A DNA stretch of 64,000 nucleotides from Mucilaginibacter sp. PAMB04168 (GTDB lineage: Bacteria > Bacteroidota > Bacteroidia > Sphingobacteriales > Sphingobacteriaceae), in NCBI RefSeq assembly GCF_039634365.2, contig NZ_CP155079.2:868001-932000 (forward strand), read 5' to 3'. Made by a program: the position numbers and the translations under genes. The notes beneath the pieces are model-generated. The model made no database searches. It was not told where the DNA came from and saw nothing but the letters and a program-made list of their open reading frames with translations. Below are positions 9,111 to 17,699 of this stretch, one piece after another. Within the stretch, counting starts at the first letter, position 1; each line of letters starts with the position of its first letter.

Positions 9111-9650
9111 ATGACAAAGATTGAGTTTAACACCATGGTTCTGCGCCAAGCCAGTTCACTACGTTCATACGCACTGCACTTCACTCATGACGCAGACGAT
9201 GCTAACGACCTTGTTCAGGATACAATGTTGAAGGCTATAACTTATTACAATAAGTTTAAAGAAGGCACCAACTTAAAAGGATGGTTGTATACCATCATGA
9301 AAAACACTTTTATCAATAACTACCGCCGCTTTGTAAAGATGAGCACTTTTGTAACCAAGTCAGAAGAAATCTCATCGGCTAACTTAGTATTCAGTTCAAC
9401 TAAAAACCAGGGCGAATCTAAATTCGTGATGGATGATATACGCCGTGCTTTAGACCGGTTACCAGAAGATTATTATGTGCCTTTTACCATGTACTTCGAA
9501 GGTCATAAATATCATGAAATTGCCGACCACTTAACTATCCCAATAGGTACGGTTAAAACCCGCATCCACGTAGCACGTAAACTTTTAAAGAAAAATCTGA
9601 AAGCTTATGATAACGGTGTTAAAAAACCAATCTACGCTGAAGAAGAATAA
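9111..9650 (+). CDS. RNA polymerase sigma factor, ECF type
   Basis: 179 residues with region 2 (DADDANDLVQDTMLKA, then GWLYTIMKNTFINNYRR) and region 4 (LPEDYYVPFTMYFEG, HEIADHLTIPIGTVKTRIHVARKLL). The frame is open to a TTG at 9072, but the ATG at 9111 gives the usual start MTKIEFN of this conserved Bacteroidota factor. No anti-sigma gene is adjacent and the gene is followed by its own terminator. The upstream 290 bases are strikingly AT-rich. Its regulon cannot be predicted from this window. Confidence 0.9.
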   Translation: MTKIEFNTMVLRQASSLRSYALHFTHDADDANDLVQDTMLKAITYYNKFKEGTNLKGWLYTIMKNTFINNYRRFVKMSTFVTKSEEISSANLVFSSTKNQGESKFVMDDIRRALDRLPEDYYVPFTMYFEGHKYHEIADHLTIPIGTVKTRIHVARKLLKKNLKAYDNGVKKPIYAEEE

Positions 9651-9684
9651 TCTGTATATTTAAACTCAATATAACTGATAACGA

Positions 9685-9714
9685 AGGCTCGCTTTAATCA
9701 AGCGGGCCTTTTTT
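9685..9714 (+). terminator. Terminator of the ECF sigma gene
   Basis: AGGCTCGCTT / AAGCGGGCCT forms a 10-bp stem with one G-T pair and a 5-base loop, followed by six T. It lies 35 bases after the stop codon. Confidence 0.85.
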
Positions 9715-9830
9715 GCTTTGATTTACAATAAGTGTTCTCTCAAAAAAATGAGCATTCTTCCGAACCGATAGGCTTACCGGTTAAGACTCGAAATAGCAGG
9801 GTGGAAATCTGACTGTGTAAATAACACGCT

Positions 9831-11309
9831 TCAACCTTTAAGCATCTTTATGGCCTCTTTAGCCGCTACCTGACCCGAAATCAATGCCGGCGGCACACCC
9901 GGACCGGGTACTGTCAGTTGGCCTGTATACAGCATATTTTTAATCTTTTTAGCACGCATAGCTGGTTTTAGGAATGCGGTTTGCAAAAGCGTGTTAGCCA
10001 AACCGTAGGCATTACCTTTAAAAGAATGATAATCGGCCTTAAAATCATTCATAGCGTAGCTGCGCTTTACTACGATATTGTTACGAATACTTTGGCCGGT
10101 TATAGCTTCGAACCTATCCAGCATCAGGCTGAAGTATTTTTCGCGCAAGGTTTCATCATCATGCAGGCCAGGCGCCAAAGGCATTAAAAAAAACAGGTTC
10201 TCACAACCTTCAGGTGCTACGGTGCTGTCGGTTTTAGATGTGCACGATACATAAAATAAAGGTTTGCTTGGCCATTGCGGTTCACTGTATATTTCTTTTG
10301 CATGCAGCTCAAAGTCCTCGTCAAAAAACAGGTTATGGTGCTGTATATTATCTACCCGTTTGTTAACACCTACATAGTAAAGCAAACTTGAGGGCGACAT
10401 GGTACGGCTGTCCCAGTATTTGCCGGTATAATTTTGATGGGCATTATCTATCAAGTGCTGGTCAACATGCTCATAATCGGCACCGGCTATTACAAAGTTT
10501 GCGGTAAGCATACCTTGCGTAGTTTGCAAACTGGTAACACTGCCATCGGTAATATCAATTTTGGTAACTTCTGTATTTAACTTAATAACCACACCATAGC
10601 TCTCGGCCATTTTTACCATGGCTTTCACTATCTCGTGCATACCGCCCTGCGGGTACCAGGTACCCAAAGCTAGGTCGGCATAATTCATCATGCTGTACAT
10701 AGCTGGGGTATTTTGCGGCGTAGCACCTAAAAACAGTACGGGAAATTCGAGCAGCTTAACCAGTTTAGGGTTTTTAAAGTACTTACGCACATGCTTGCTC
10801 ATGCTGGTAAGCAACTGTATGCTCAGGCTCTTTTTAACCAGGTTAAAATCAAAGTATTCAGTTACCGAATGCGAAGGTTTGAACACATATTCGCCCATAC
10901 CAACCCTGTACTTGTATTCGGCCTGGTCCAAAAACTCTTGCAGGCATTTGCTACTGCCAGACTCTATTTGCTCAAATACATTCTTCAAAGCATCCATACT
11001 TGCCGGTACATCCAGCACGTCATCTTTGCCATAATAAACACGATAGCCGGGGTCGAGCCTGGTAAGTTCGTAAAAGTCTGACGGATGTTTATGGAACAGG
11101 GCAAAGTAGTTTTCAAAAACATCTGGCATCCAATACCAGCTTGGACCCATGTCAAAAGTAAAGCCGTCTTGCTGCCAAATGCGGGCACGGCCCCCAGGTT
11201 GGTCGTTTTTTTCGAGTATGGTAACCGCGTAGCCTTCTTTCGCCAGTACGGTAGCTGCTGCCAGGCCGGCAAAGCCTGCACCTATAACAATAACCTGTTG
11301 TTTGTTCAT
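9831..11309 (-). CDS. crtI: Phytoene desaturase
   Basis: A 492-residue FAD enzyme that introduces four double bonds into phytoene to give lycopene. The N-terminal dinucleotide fold reads VIGAGFAGLAAATVLAKEG and the C-terminal flavin motif includes LYTGQLTVPGPGVPPALISG, both typical of bacterial CrtI. I chose the start at 11309 (MNKQQVIVIG) because the 25 extra residues available upstream precede the flavin fold and look like leader sequence. It is divergent from crtB, with 98 bases between them for both promoters. Confidence 0.95.
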   Translation of the reverse strand: MNKQQVIVIGAGFAGLAAATVLAKEGYAVTILEKNDQPGGRARIWQQDGFTFDMGPSWYWMPDVFENYFALFHKHPSDFYELTRLDPGYRVYYGKDDVLDVPASMDALKNVFEQIESGSSKCLQEFLDQAEYKYRVGMGEYVFKPSHSVTEYFDFNLVKKSLSIQLLTSMSKHVRKYFKNPKLVKLLEFPVLFLGATPQNTPAMYSMMNYADLALGTWYPQGGMHEIVKAMVKMAESYGVVIKLNTEVTKIDITDGSVTSLQTTQGMLTANFVIAGADYEHVDQHLIDNAHQNYTGKYWDSRTMSPSSLLYYVGVNKRVDNIQHHNLFFDEDFELHAKEIYSEPQWPSKPLFYVSCTSKTDSTVAPEGCENLFFLMPLAPGLHDDETLREKYFSLMLDRFEAITGQSIRNNIVVKRSYAMNDFKADYHSFKGNAYGLANTLLQTAFLKPAMRAKKIKNMLYTGQLTVPGPGVPPALISGQVAAKEAIKMLKG

Positions 11310-11379
11310 GCCGTGTTTACAAGTACAAATAAAGCAATTTGTTTGATACCGGTACGAAACAAGTTTGGCCCAATTTGTG

Positions 11380-11387
11380 TACATTTG
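11380..11387 (+). promoter_or_regulatory. Candidate -7 box for the crtB operon
   Basis: TACATTTG matches TAnnTTTG and lies 20 bases before the crtB ATG, in the short divergent region shared with crtI. It is the same octamer as the one before the GT39 gene at 2184. Confidence 0.55.
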
Positions 11388-11407
11388 GTATAAACTTGCA
11401 CTAAGTG

Positions 11408-12241
11408 ATGAATTTATTTGATGAAACCTGCTTTGAATGCAGTAAAATAATTACCACCAAGTACAGTACATCCTTTAGCAAGGGTATAATGGCCTTTGAT
11501 AAGCGTTTTCGCTATCCCATATATGCTATCTACGGTTTTGTGCGGTATGCCGATGAGATTGTAGACACATTTCACGATTATGATAAGGCCAAACTTATAG
11601 CCAGTTTCAGGGCCGAAACATTTACGGCCATCAGCCAAAAGATAAGTTTGAACCCGGTATTGCAGTCTTTTCAGCAAGTGGTTAATCAATACAATATAGA
11701 GGGTCAGCTTATAGAGGCCTTCTTAGACTCCATGGAAATGGACCTTGATAAAACCACTTATGATCACGATAGCTACAATAAATACATTTACGGTTCGGCC
11801 GAGGTAGTCGGCTTGATGTGTCTGCGCGTTTTTTGCGAGTGCAGCGAAGATACTTATCAAAAGTTGGTGCCTATGGCCAGGAGCCTGGGCGCTGCTTTCC
11901 AAAAAATTAATTTTTTGCGGGATGTACGGGCTGATTATGAAGAACGAGGCCGGACTTATTTCCCGTTTATTGATTTTAACCGTTTTAGCGAGCAGGATAA
12001 GCTTGATATTGAAGTAGATATTCGCAAAGATTTTGATGATGCATTCCAAGGCATTAAACTATTGCCCAACGGTACGCGTTTAGGTGTATATATTGCTTAT
12101 ATTTACTACCGGCAGCTGTTTAAGAAAATAAGCCGCACGCCGGCGAGTGTTATTATGCAAAAGCGTATTCGGGTATCTGATACGCACAAAGTGGCTTTAT
12201 ATTTTAAGGCTGTTTTGCATCAAAAGCTAAAAGTAATTTAA
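11408..12241 (+). CDS. crtB: Phytoene synthase
   Basis: 277 residues; condenses two geranylgeranyl diphosphates to phytoene, the entry step of C40 carotenoids. Both aspartate-rich Mg-diphosphate motifs are visible: RYADEIVDTFHDYD (about 47-60) and NFLRDVRADYEERGRTYFP (about 168-186). I chose the ATG at 11408 over the GTG three bases earlier. The last base of its stop codon is the first base of the next ATG (TAATG), so the operon is translationally coupled. Confidence 0.95.
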   Translation: MNLFDETCFECSKIITTKYSTSFSKGIMAFDKRFRYPIYAIYGFVRYADEIVDTFHDYDKAKLIASFRAETFTAISQKISLNPVLQSFQQVVNQYNIEGQLIEAFLDSMEMDLDKTTYDHDSYNKYIYGSAEVVGLMCLRVFCECSEDTYQKLVPMARSLGAAFQKINFLRDVRADYEERGRTYFPFIDFNRFSEQDKLDIEVDIRKDFDDAFQGIKLLPNGTRLGVYIAYIYYRQLFKKISRTPASVIMQKRIRVSDTHKVALYFKAVLHQKLKVI

Positions 12242-12786
12242 TGAAGGTAAGGTATTTTATTGTTGCGCTGCTTATTTGCATAAGCGGTATTATCCAGATA
12301 GCCCTAGCCGACATACCTGAACCCAAAGTGCTGCGCAAACAATTACTGGTAGCGCTTGATAGACGCAGCCTTACCGACTCGCTGTACAACAGCCTGGCAG
12401 CAACTACTAATAAATCGCCCATACTTACCTGTTATTTTGGTGTGGTGCAGGCGCTGAAAGCCAAGCATGCCTGGAATCCCTATTTTAAGGTAAAACACCT
12501 TAATGACTCCGAAAAGACTTTGCAGCAGGCTGTAAGCCGCGAGCCCGATAATATGGAGATTCGCTTTATGCGTTTTTCGATTGAACACAATGTGCCTGGT
12601 TTTTTGGGTTATGGCAAGCACCTTACTGATGATAGAAACGAAATGATTAAACAGCTGGAGCGTAAGTACTACGCCACAGCAGACCATGAAGTGGTCGTCA
12701 CGATCATCAAGTTCCTGCTTGATTCAAAACGGTGTACGGCCGAACAGAATCAAATACTGCATAAACAGTTAGCTGCTTTAAAGTGA
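12241..12786 (+). CDS. Exported protein of unknown function in the carotenoid operon
   Basis: 181 residues with a signal peptide (hydrophobic 5-21, ending IALADIPEP). The mature part is helical-looking, with repeats reminiscent of TPR-like packing (EKTLQQAVSREPDNMEIRFMR), but no catalytic motif is visible. Its position, overlapping crtB by one base and the lycopene cyclase by four, ties its expression to carotenoid synthesis. A periplasmic or membrane-associated accessory role is possible; I know no assigned function. Confidence 0.65.
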   Translation: MKVRYFIVALLICISGIIQIALADIPEPKVLRKQLLVALDRRSLTDSLYNSLAATTNKSPILTCYFGVVQALKAKHAWNPYFKVKHLNDSEKTLQQAVSREPDNMEIRFMRFSIEHNVPGFLGYGKHLTDDRNEMIKQLERKYYATADHEVVVTIIKFLLDSKRCTAEQNQILHKQLAALK

Positions 12787-13469
12787 AATACGCCTATCTC
12801 CTCATAAATTTTTTAACCATCATCTTCCCTATACTGCTATCGTTTGATAAGCGGGTGGCTTTCCATAAAAGCTGGAAATTTATATGGCCCGGCATGGCTA
12901 TCACCGGCCTGATGTTTTTGTTTTGGGATGTGCTGTTTACCATTAAAGGTGTTTGGTCTTTTAACCCAGAATATATCACCGGCATTCGCTTTTTTGAGCT
13001 GCCTTTAGAAGAGATATTGTTCTTTTTAACGGTGCCTTTTTCGTGTATTTTTATATATGCCTGTTTAAATTATTACGTTACCTGGTCGGTGCCGCAAAGG
13101 GTGAGTGAATGGATATCCAACCTCATCATTATTTTAAGCCTGCTTATGCTGGTTACTTACTATAACAGGTTATATACGCTGGTTACCTTTGGCCTGTTGC
13201 TGGTACTAACGCTAGTGCTGCAGTATGGCTTTAAGGCACAATGGTTAAATCGTTTTTACATGGCCTATGTGGTGTCGCTTTTGCCTTTTTACATTGTAAA
13301 CGGTGTATTAACGGCTGTGCCTATCGTTATATATAACAATGCTGAGAACATTGCCAAGCGAGTAGGTACTATACCGGTTGAAGATCACTTTTACTCTATG
13401 GCCTTACTGGTAATGAACATTGGTTTCTTTGAATATTTTAGGAACAAGCAAAAAGCGATACAGGCATGA
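12783..13469 (+). CDS. Lycopene beta-cyclase, fused heterodimer (CrtYcd) type
   Basis: A 228-residue membrane protein with six to seven hydrophobic segments made of two homologous halves, as in the fused form of the CrtYc/CrtYd lycopene cyclases. The diagnostic PLEEILFFLTVP motif is at about residue 75, and the second half carries IPVEDHFYS near 195. It closes the ends of lycopene into beta rings, giving the substrate for CrtZ. The start codon is GTG, overlapping the previous TGA (GTGA); no in-frame ATG gives the full first helix. Confidence 0.9.
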   Translation: MKYAYLLINFLTIIFPILLSFDKRVAFHKSWKFIWPGMAITGLMFLFWDVLFTIKGVWSFNPEYITGIRFFELPLEEILFFLTVPFSCIFIYACLNYYVTWSVPQRVSEWISNLIIILSLLMLVTYYNRLYTLVTFGLLLVLTLVLQYGFKAQWLNRFYMAYVVSLLPFYIVNGVLTAVPIVIYNNAENIAKRVGTIPVEDHFYSMALLVMNIGFFEYFRNKQKAIQA

Positions 13470-13702
13470 ACGGCTTACCTCAATACACACGCTCGCAATT
13501 AGCCCTGCGGAACGGGCAGGATAAGCCCGAGATATGGGTGGCTTATTTTAATATTATTTATGATGTAACCGAAAGCCGCCTTTGGTTAAACGGCAAGCAC
13601 TACGAGCATTGGGCCGGGCAGGATTTAACTGAAGAGTTGGCCGAAGCCCCGCACACCCATGAGGTGTTTGAGCGCTTTACAGCAGTAGGTGTGTTGAAGT
13701 AG
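13466..13702 (+). CDS. Cytochrome b5-like domain protein
   Basis: A 78-residue single-domain protein resembling the short bacterial cytochrome b5/steroid-binding domains: YTRSQLALRNGQDKPEIWVAY, IYDVTESRLWLNGKHYEHWAGQDLT, then HTHEVFERF. The classic HPGG haem ligand motif is not present, so haem binding is unproven. It overlaps the cyclase stop (ATGA) and is the last gene of the operon. It could deliver electrons to the membrane hydroxylase CrtZ or bind a hydrophobic ligand; both are inference. Confidence 0.7.
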   Translation: MNGLPQYTRSQLALRNGQDKPEIWVAYFNIIYDVTESRLWLNGKHYEHWAGQDLTEELAEAPHTHEVFERFTAVGVLK

Positions 13703-13732
13703 AGGGAAAAGATTTACGTTATTAGAACCAAA

Positions 13733-13817
13733 TGTCATTCCAAGCGATAGTGAGAGAGGTCTATTTGCTTGAAAAGTTTTCTCTTAGTAAGCTTTCTCAC
13801 TATCGCTCGAAATGACA
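13733..13817. repeat. Long palindromic repeat between convergent genes, copy 2
   Basis: An 85-bp inverted repeat. The outer 26 bases (starting TGTCATTCCAAGCGATAG) match the complement of the last 26 (ending CGCTCGAAATGACA) at 23 of 26 positions. It fills the gap between the cytochrome b5-like gene and the convergent PfkB gene, so transcribed from either side it would form a long hairpin. It shares its end words with the more degraded copy at 2044-2128. Confidence 0.75.
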
Positions 13818-13832
13818 AAGGGTGAATTTGCT

Positions 13833-14753
13833 TTATAACTCTATTTCAAATTGAGCCAGGCTAATGAATTGCTGCACGCGGGCCGCTACTTCTTCCTGGG
13901 TTAAGTTCTTGACTTTCTCAGTACCAAATTTCTCAACGCAGAACGAGGCCAGCGCCGAGCCAAAAATGATGGCGTTTTTCATGTTGTTAAAGTTTACCGT
14001 ACCCACTTTGGCCAGGTAACCAATAAAGCCGCCTGCAAACGTATCACCCGCGCCGGTTGGGTCGAACACCTCTGCTAATGGCAGGGCAGGAGCCGAGAAA
14101 ACCTTATCTTCATTAAATAATAATGCACCATGCTCACCCTTTTTAATGATAAGGTATTGCGGGCCCATTTGTAAAATTTTACGGGCAGCTTTCACCAGCG
14201 AATATTCGCCGCTCAGCTGGCGGGCCTCAGCATCGTTAATAGTAAGCACATCTACCAATTTAATAGTTTCCACCAGGTCATCCATTGCAATGTCCATCCA
14301 GAAGTTCATGGTATCCATTACAATGAGCTTAGGGCGGTTTTTAAGGCGCTTAATAACCGTTTGCTGTACCTGGGGTGTCAGGTTGCCCAGCATCAAGTAT
14401 TCGCAGTCCTGGTATGATTCTGGGATGATGGGGTCAAAATCGGCCAGTACGTTTAATTCTGTAGCCAGCGTATCGCGGCTGTTCATATCGTTATGGTAAC
14501 GGCCGCTCCAAAAAAATGATTTCTCACCTTCTTTTACCTGCAAGCCTTCAGTGTTGATATGGTGGTTCTCAAAGTCCTCAATCTCACTTTTAGGAAAATC
14601 ATCGCCCACAACGGCAACGATTTTTACGTTGTTATAAAAGTATGATGCGGCTAAACTGGCATAAGTAGCAGCACCGCCAACAATTTTATCGGTCTTACCA
14701 AACGGGGTTTCAATAGCGTCAAATGCCACAGTACCAATCACTAATAAACTCAT
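13833..14753 (-). CDS. PfkB family sugar/nucleoside kinase
   Basis: 306 residues of the ribokinase/PfkB superfamily. The N-terminal substrate region has GGAATYASLAASYF, and the C-terminal signature DPTGAGDTFAGGF carries the anion hole and catalytic aspartate. Several such enzymes phosphorylate adenosine, ribose or fructose-1-phosphate; the substrate here cannot be assigned. It is the last chromosomal gene before the tRNA-Asn insertion site and is convergent to the carotenoid operon. Confidence 0.9.
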   Translation of the reverse strand: MSLLVIGTVAFDAIETPFGKTDKIVGGAATYASLAASYFYNNVKIVAVVGDDFPKSEIEDFENHHINTEGLQVKEGEKSFFWSGRYHNDMNSRDTLATELNVLADFDPIIPESYQDCEYLMLGNLTPQVQQTVIKRLKNRPKLIVMDTMNFWMDIAMDDLVETIKLVDVLTINDAEARQLSGEYSLVKAARKILQMGPQYLIIKKGEHGALLFNEDKVFSAPALPLAEVFDPTGAGDTFAGGFIGYLAKVGTVNFNNMKNAIIFGSALASFCVEKFGTEKVKNLTQEEVAARVQQFISLAQFEIEL

Positions 14754-14786
14754 GTGAAAATATTTTAAAAAATTTTGCTACAAATA

Positions 14787-14817
14787 TTGTGAAATTAGCG
14801 CAGACTTTATACTTTTG
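14787..14817 (+). promoter_or_regulatory. Promoter of tRNA-Asn
   Basis: TTG at 14787-14789, a 20-base spacer, then TACTTTTG at 14810-14817: a good fit to the Bacteroidota -33/-7 pair. The tRNA begins 24 bases after the -7 box. Confidence 0.7.
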
Positions 14818-14840
14818 CACCACTCCAAACCGGAAAATAC

Positions 14841-14914
14841 TCCTGAGTAGCTCAGCCGGTTAGAGCATCTGACTGTTAATCAGAGGGTCGCTGGTTCGAG
14901 CCCAGCCTCAGGAG
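14841..14914 (+). tRNA. tRNA-Asn (anticodon GUU)
   Basis: 74 bases forming a full cloverleaf: acceptor stem TCCTGAG/CTCAGGA, D stem GCTC/GAGC, anticodon stem TCTGA/TCAGA around loop CTGTTAA with anticodon GTT at 14875-14877, and T arm GCTGG-TTCGAGC-CCAGC. Discriminator base is G. CCA is not encoded. The 3' half is the attachment site of the element that follows; insertion rebuilds the tRNA exactly. Confidence 0.97.
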
Positions 14915-14915
14915 C
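14873..14915 (+). repeat. attL: 43-bp direct repeat in the tRNA-Asn 3' half
   Basis: These 43 bases (CTGTTAATCAGAGGG to CAGGAGC) are identical to 37941-37983. The match starts in the anticodon loop and ends one base after the discriminator; flanking bases differ on both sides. This is the classic core of a tRNA-targeting tyrosine integrase. Confidence 0.95.
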
Positions 14916-14923
14916 AAGGAGAA

Positions 14924-14959
14924 AAGCCTTTCAGTGTAAGCTGAAGGGCTTTTTGTTTT
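14924..14959 (+). terminator. Terminator downstream of tRNA-Asn
   Basis: AAGCCTTTCAG / CTGAAGGGCTT is an 11-bp stem with one G-T pair and a 6-base loop, followed by T-rich sequence. It lies just inside the element and replaces the terminator that follows attR at 37991. Confidence 0.85.
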
Positions 14960-15009
14960 TAAGTCCAGTTCCAATAGGTGCAAGTCAATACCTATTTGAC
15001 AGTACGTTG

Positions 15010-15028
15010 TTAGTACACTGTTAGTACA
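15010..15028 (+). repeat. Left arm-type integrase repeats
   Basis: TTAGTACA occurs at 15010-15017 and 15021-15028, 11 bp apart, between attL and the integrase ATG. The right end has TTAGTACA and ATAGTACA at 37861 and 37872 with the same 11-bp phase. Matching pairs at both ends are what an integrase with an N-terminal arm-binding domain would need. Confidence 0.7.
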
Positions 15029-15052
15029 ACCGTAGGCCATAACACCAACATT

Positions 15053-16267
15053 ATGGTTTATCTGAAATTCGTTTTAAATGACAAACGACTAAAAGAAGAC
15101 AATCTCTATCCTGTTGTAATCAGGGTAACACACAATCGCAATAATACTACAATCTCAACAGGCATTCGAGTGAGTGCCAATGACTGGGATAAAATTTTAG
15201 GACAGGTCAAACGCACCAATCCTAATTTTCAATTGCTGAACAAGAAACTGACCGAACTCCATCTGAAAGTCCAGAAGGTAGCTTTGCAACTCGAAGACAA
15301 CAATGAGTTCTCGTTCGAAAACTTAAAAGAAGGACTTATTGACAAACCGAAAGTCATTCAACGCTCTTTAACTTTTAATGAGTATGCTAAACAGATCATT
15401 CAAGAGTTTAAGGAAGTCAAGCGTACTGGCAATGCTGTTGTATATCAAACAGCAGTGAACCGTTTAGAGCAGTTCTGCGGTCACTCTAAATTGAAGTTCA
15501 CGGAGATCAACTTCACATTGCTGGATAACTTCAGCAGACACCTAACGGTTAAAGGTTTAAAACCTAATTCGATTGGCAACTACTTTAGGTCAATCAGAGC
15601 TATCTACAACAAAGCCATTAAAGCTAAATTGGTTGATAGGTCATTTTATCCGTTCACAGAGATATCCATTAAGACAGCAAGAACAGCTAAGCGGGCCATA
15701 ACAATTGATGATCTGGCCAAGTTGAGTAAATTAGAACTTCGGCCCAATAGCAAAGAGTGGCATGCACGTAACTACTTCTTTTTGAGTTTTAATCTGATTG
15801 GTATATCATTCACAGACCTTGTCTATCTCAAACCTGAAAATATAGTTAAGGGCAGAGTAGTCTACCGACGAAGGAAGACAAAGAAAGAGTATAGCATTAA
15901 ACTTACTACGATGGCACAGCAACTGTTATGCCTCTATCGACAAACAGGGAAGTACCTACTACCGGTACTGTCTGCAAGGATTGAAGAGGACTCTACAGAC
16001 AGCAAGAAAGTAATTCAGCAGTTCATTAAAACTACCAACAAATGGTTGTCTCGTACTGGTAAACAAGTTCAGATCGAGAACTTAACAACTTATGTGTCGC
16101 GCCACACTTGGGCCACCACAGCTAAACGATTAGGTTACTCAAATGAATTGATTGCTGAAGCCTTAGGGCACGAGTACGGCAACAAGATTACAAATATCTA
16201 CCTTGATACCTTTGATCAGTCCGTAGTTGATGAAGTAAATGAGAGGATAGTGAAACTGATTGAGTAG
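15053..16267 (+). CDS. Tyrosine recombinase, Bacteroidota arm-binding type
   Basis: 404 residues. An N-terminal arm-binding domain (1-95), a SAM-like core-binding domain (about 105-200) and a C-terminal catalytic domain. Catalytic residues visible: lysine in RRKTKKEYS (about 275), R350-H351 in YVSRHTWAT, H373 in ALGHEYGN, nucleophile Y383 in NIYLDTF. The first catalytic arginine, expected where GISFTDL stands, is replaced by S252. The Bacteroides integrase IntDOT is known to lack the same arginine, so this looks natural rather than inactivating. It is the integrase of this element; intact, unlike the relics at 38121 and 60012. Confidence 0.93.
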   Translation: MVYLKFVLNDKRLKEDNLYPVVIRVTHNRNNTTISTGIRVSANDWDKILGQVKRTNPNFQLLNKKLTELHLKVQKVALQLEDNNEFSFENLKEGLIDKPKVIQRSLTFNEYAKQIIQEFKEVKRTGNAVVYQTAVNRLEQFCGHSKLKFTEINFTLLDNFSRHLTVKGLKPNSIGNYFRSIRAIYNKAIKAKLVDRSFYPFTEISIKTARTAKRAITIDDLAKLSKLELRPNSKEWHARNYFFLSFNLIGISFTDLVYLKPENIVKGRVVYRRRKTKKEYSIKLTTMAQQLLCLYRQTGKYLLPVLSARIEEDSTDSKKVIQQFIKTTNKWLSRTGKQVQIENLTTYVSRHTWATTAKRLGYSNELIAEALGHEYGNKITNIYLDTFDQSVVDEVNERIVKLIE

Positions 16268-16277
16268 GTCAACTTAA

Positions 16278-16308
16278 ATGGTAGCGGAGTGAGCAGCTTC
16301 GCTATCAT
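16278..16308 (+). terminator. Hairpin after the integrase gene
   Basis: ATGGTAGCG / CGCTATCAT forms a 9-bp stem with one G-T pair, 11 bases past the integrase stop. Only a weak T run follows, so it is a possible but not strong terminator. Confidence 0.4.
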
Positions 16309-16376
16309 CTTGACAATTTTGCTAAAACACATCAGACTACCAAACTCTTTTTACAACTTTGGGCATCACGATTATT

Positions 16377-17462
16377 ATGACAGATGCGCAATACTACACC
16401 TTCACTTTACAATTGCCTAAATCGGTAATAGCAAGAATACATGAGCATAGGTTAATTGACCCTTTTATCAATGCCAATGGTGAATTCAAGGGTAGCCTAT
16501 GGAAAGATGCTCCTGATGTCGTTGAGCACCAGTTTGGAGGAAGGTACGGAACGCAGTTCAAAACTGTAAAAGAAGTTGAGTCCTTTCTAAATGCCTTTCA
16601 TGCTATTATTGATAAGCGCAACATTGATAGGAAGCATCTTCACCCATTGCTGTATCTCATCTTATTTCTTAACGAGGACTATGAACAGCAGAGTATAGAG
16701 AACAACCGCTTCAACCGATTACTCGACTATGCAAGGTTTGTATTAGACTTCTCTGTTAACTGCTGGTCGCACTTCGAGTTGATGGAGAGTAAGCCAGAAT
16801 ATAAGAAGGTCTATGACCAATATACACAGGAGTACTTCTTTGCAAAGGCTGAGTTGCTGGACACAATGGAGTATGAAGAACTGATAGAGTTTGTGCCTGA
16901 TGAAAAGAACAGGGAGGACATTGTTAAGTACCTAAGAGTTGATGTAATGGGTAAGGAACTTTACGTGCCTGACGATCTAACTTTTAATACTAGGACGAAC
17001 GGTGAACGGTTGTTAAGAAGCGTTTCAGGAGAAGGGCTTGATAGTATTGAGCTGCCAAGTTGGTTCCGGGAACAACTTATTACCCATACCCTCACCACAA
17101 TGTTAGAGGAGCACAAGCAGCATAATACAGTATTCTACCAAGAGTTTGTTAAAAGCGACTTTGATGCAACAGCAATGAAGAAGGTATACAGGCAGTACAA
17201 GAAGCGAGCATTAAGCAACACCACCTCCCTTGCAAGGGTTGGTATCATGGTCGGAGACTACCTTAAAGACCATAAGATCTACAAGACCAAAGCAGACATC
17301 GCCTCATTTCTGTTTGAATACTTCGCATTGTTTAAGTCATTTCGATTGAGAAAACCAATCGCTATACCTCAAGATTACAGTCACCTTACGCGATTCTACA
17401 TGGATAACGGCATAACAACCGAGACAGTAAGGTTGATGATGAAGGATGTCGGGGAAATTTAG
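16377..17462 (+). CDS. Unknown protein next to the integrase
   Basis: 361 residues, cytoplasmic-looking, no signal peptide or membrane segment. The frame is open from a TTG at 16359, but the ATG at 16377 (MTDAQYYTFTLQL) is preferred. The position directly behind the integrase, and the helical middle (LHPLLYLILFLNEDYEQQS, RLLDYARFVLDFSV), recall the RteC-type excision regulators of Bacteroides elements, but I see no motif that would prove that. The C-terminal third is rich in basic and aromatic residues. A role in excision or control is possible and unproven. Confidence 0.5.
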   Translation: MTDAQYYTFTLQLPKSVIARIHEHRLIDPFINANGEFKGSLWKDAPDVVEHQFGGRYGTQFKTVKEVESFLNAFHAIIDKRNIDRKHLHPLLYLILFLNEDYEQQSIENNRFNRLLDYARFVLDFSVNCWSHFELMESKPEYKKVYDQYTQEYFFAKAELLDTMEYEELIEFVPDEKNREDIVKYLRVDVMGKELYVPDDLTFNTRTNGERLLRSVSGEGLDSIELPSWFREQLITHTLTTMLEEHKQHNTVFYQEFVKSDFDATAMKKVYRQYKKRALSNTTSLARVGIMVGDYLKDHKIYKTKADIASFLFEYFALFKSFRLRKPIAIPQDYSHLTRFYMDNGITTETVRLMMKDVGEI

Positions 17463-17699
17463 TTTTCAAAGAAAATCTTCACAAATAAGTATTTTAAATC
17501 ATTCTCATTGACTTACAGTTAGTTAATGACATGTTGTGCCTAAACACAGGCGTTCTCCTTTCCCTCACTTTTCTCCCTAAACTCTTTTGTAACGTCATCA
17601 GCAAACAACTATCATTTAACAGAAGAGCTGATGATGTCGAAGCTTTAAACTTGGCTCCTGAACGACTTCTAAAATAGACGGAGCGAAACCCATAAGACC

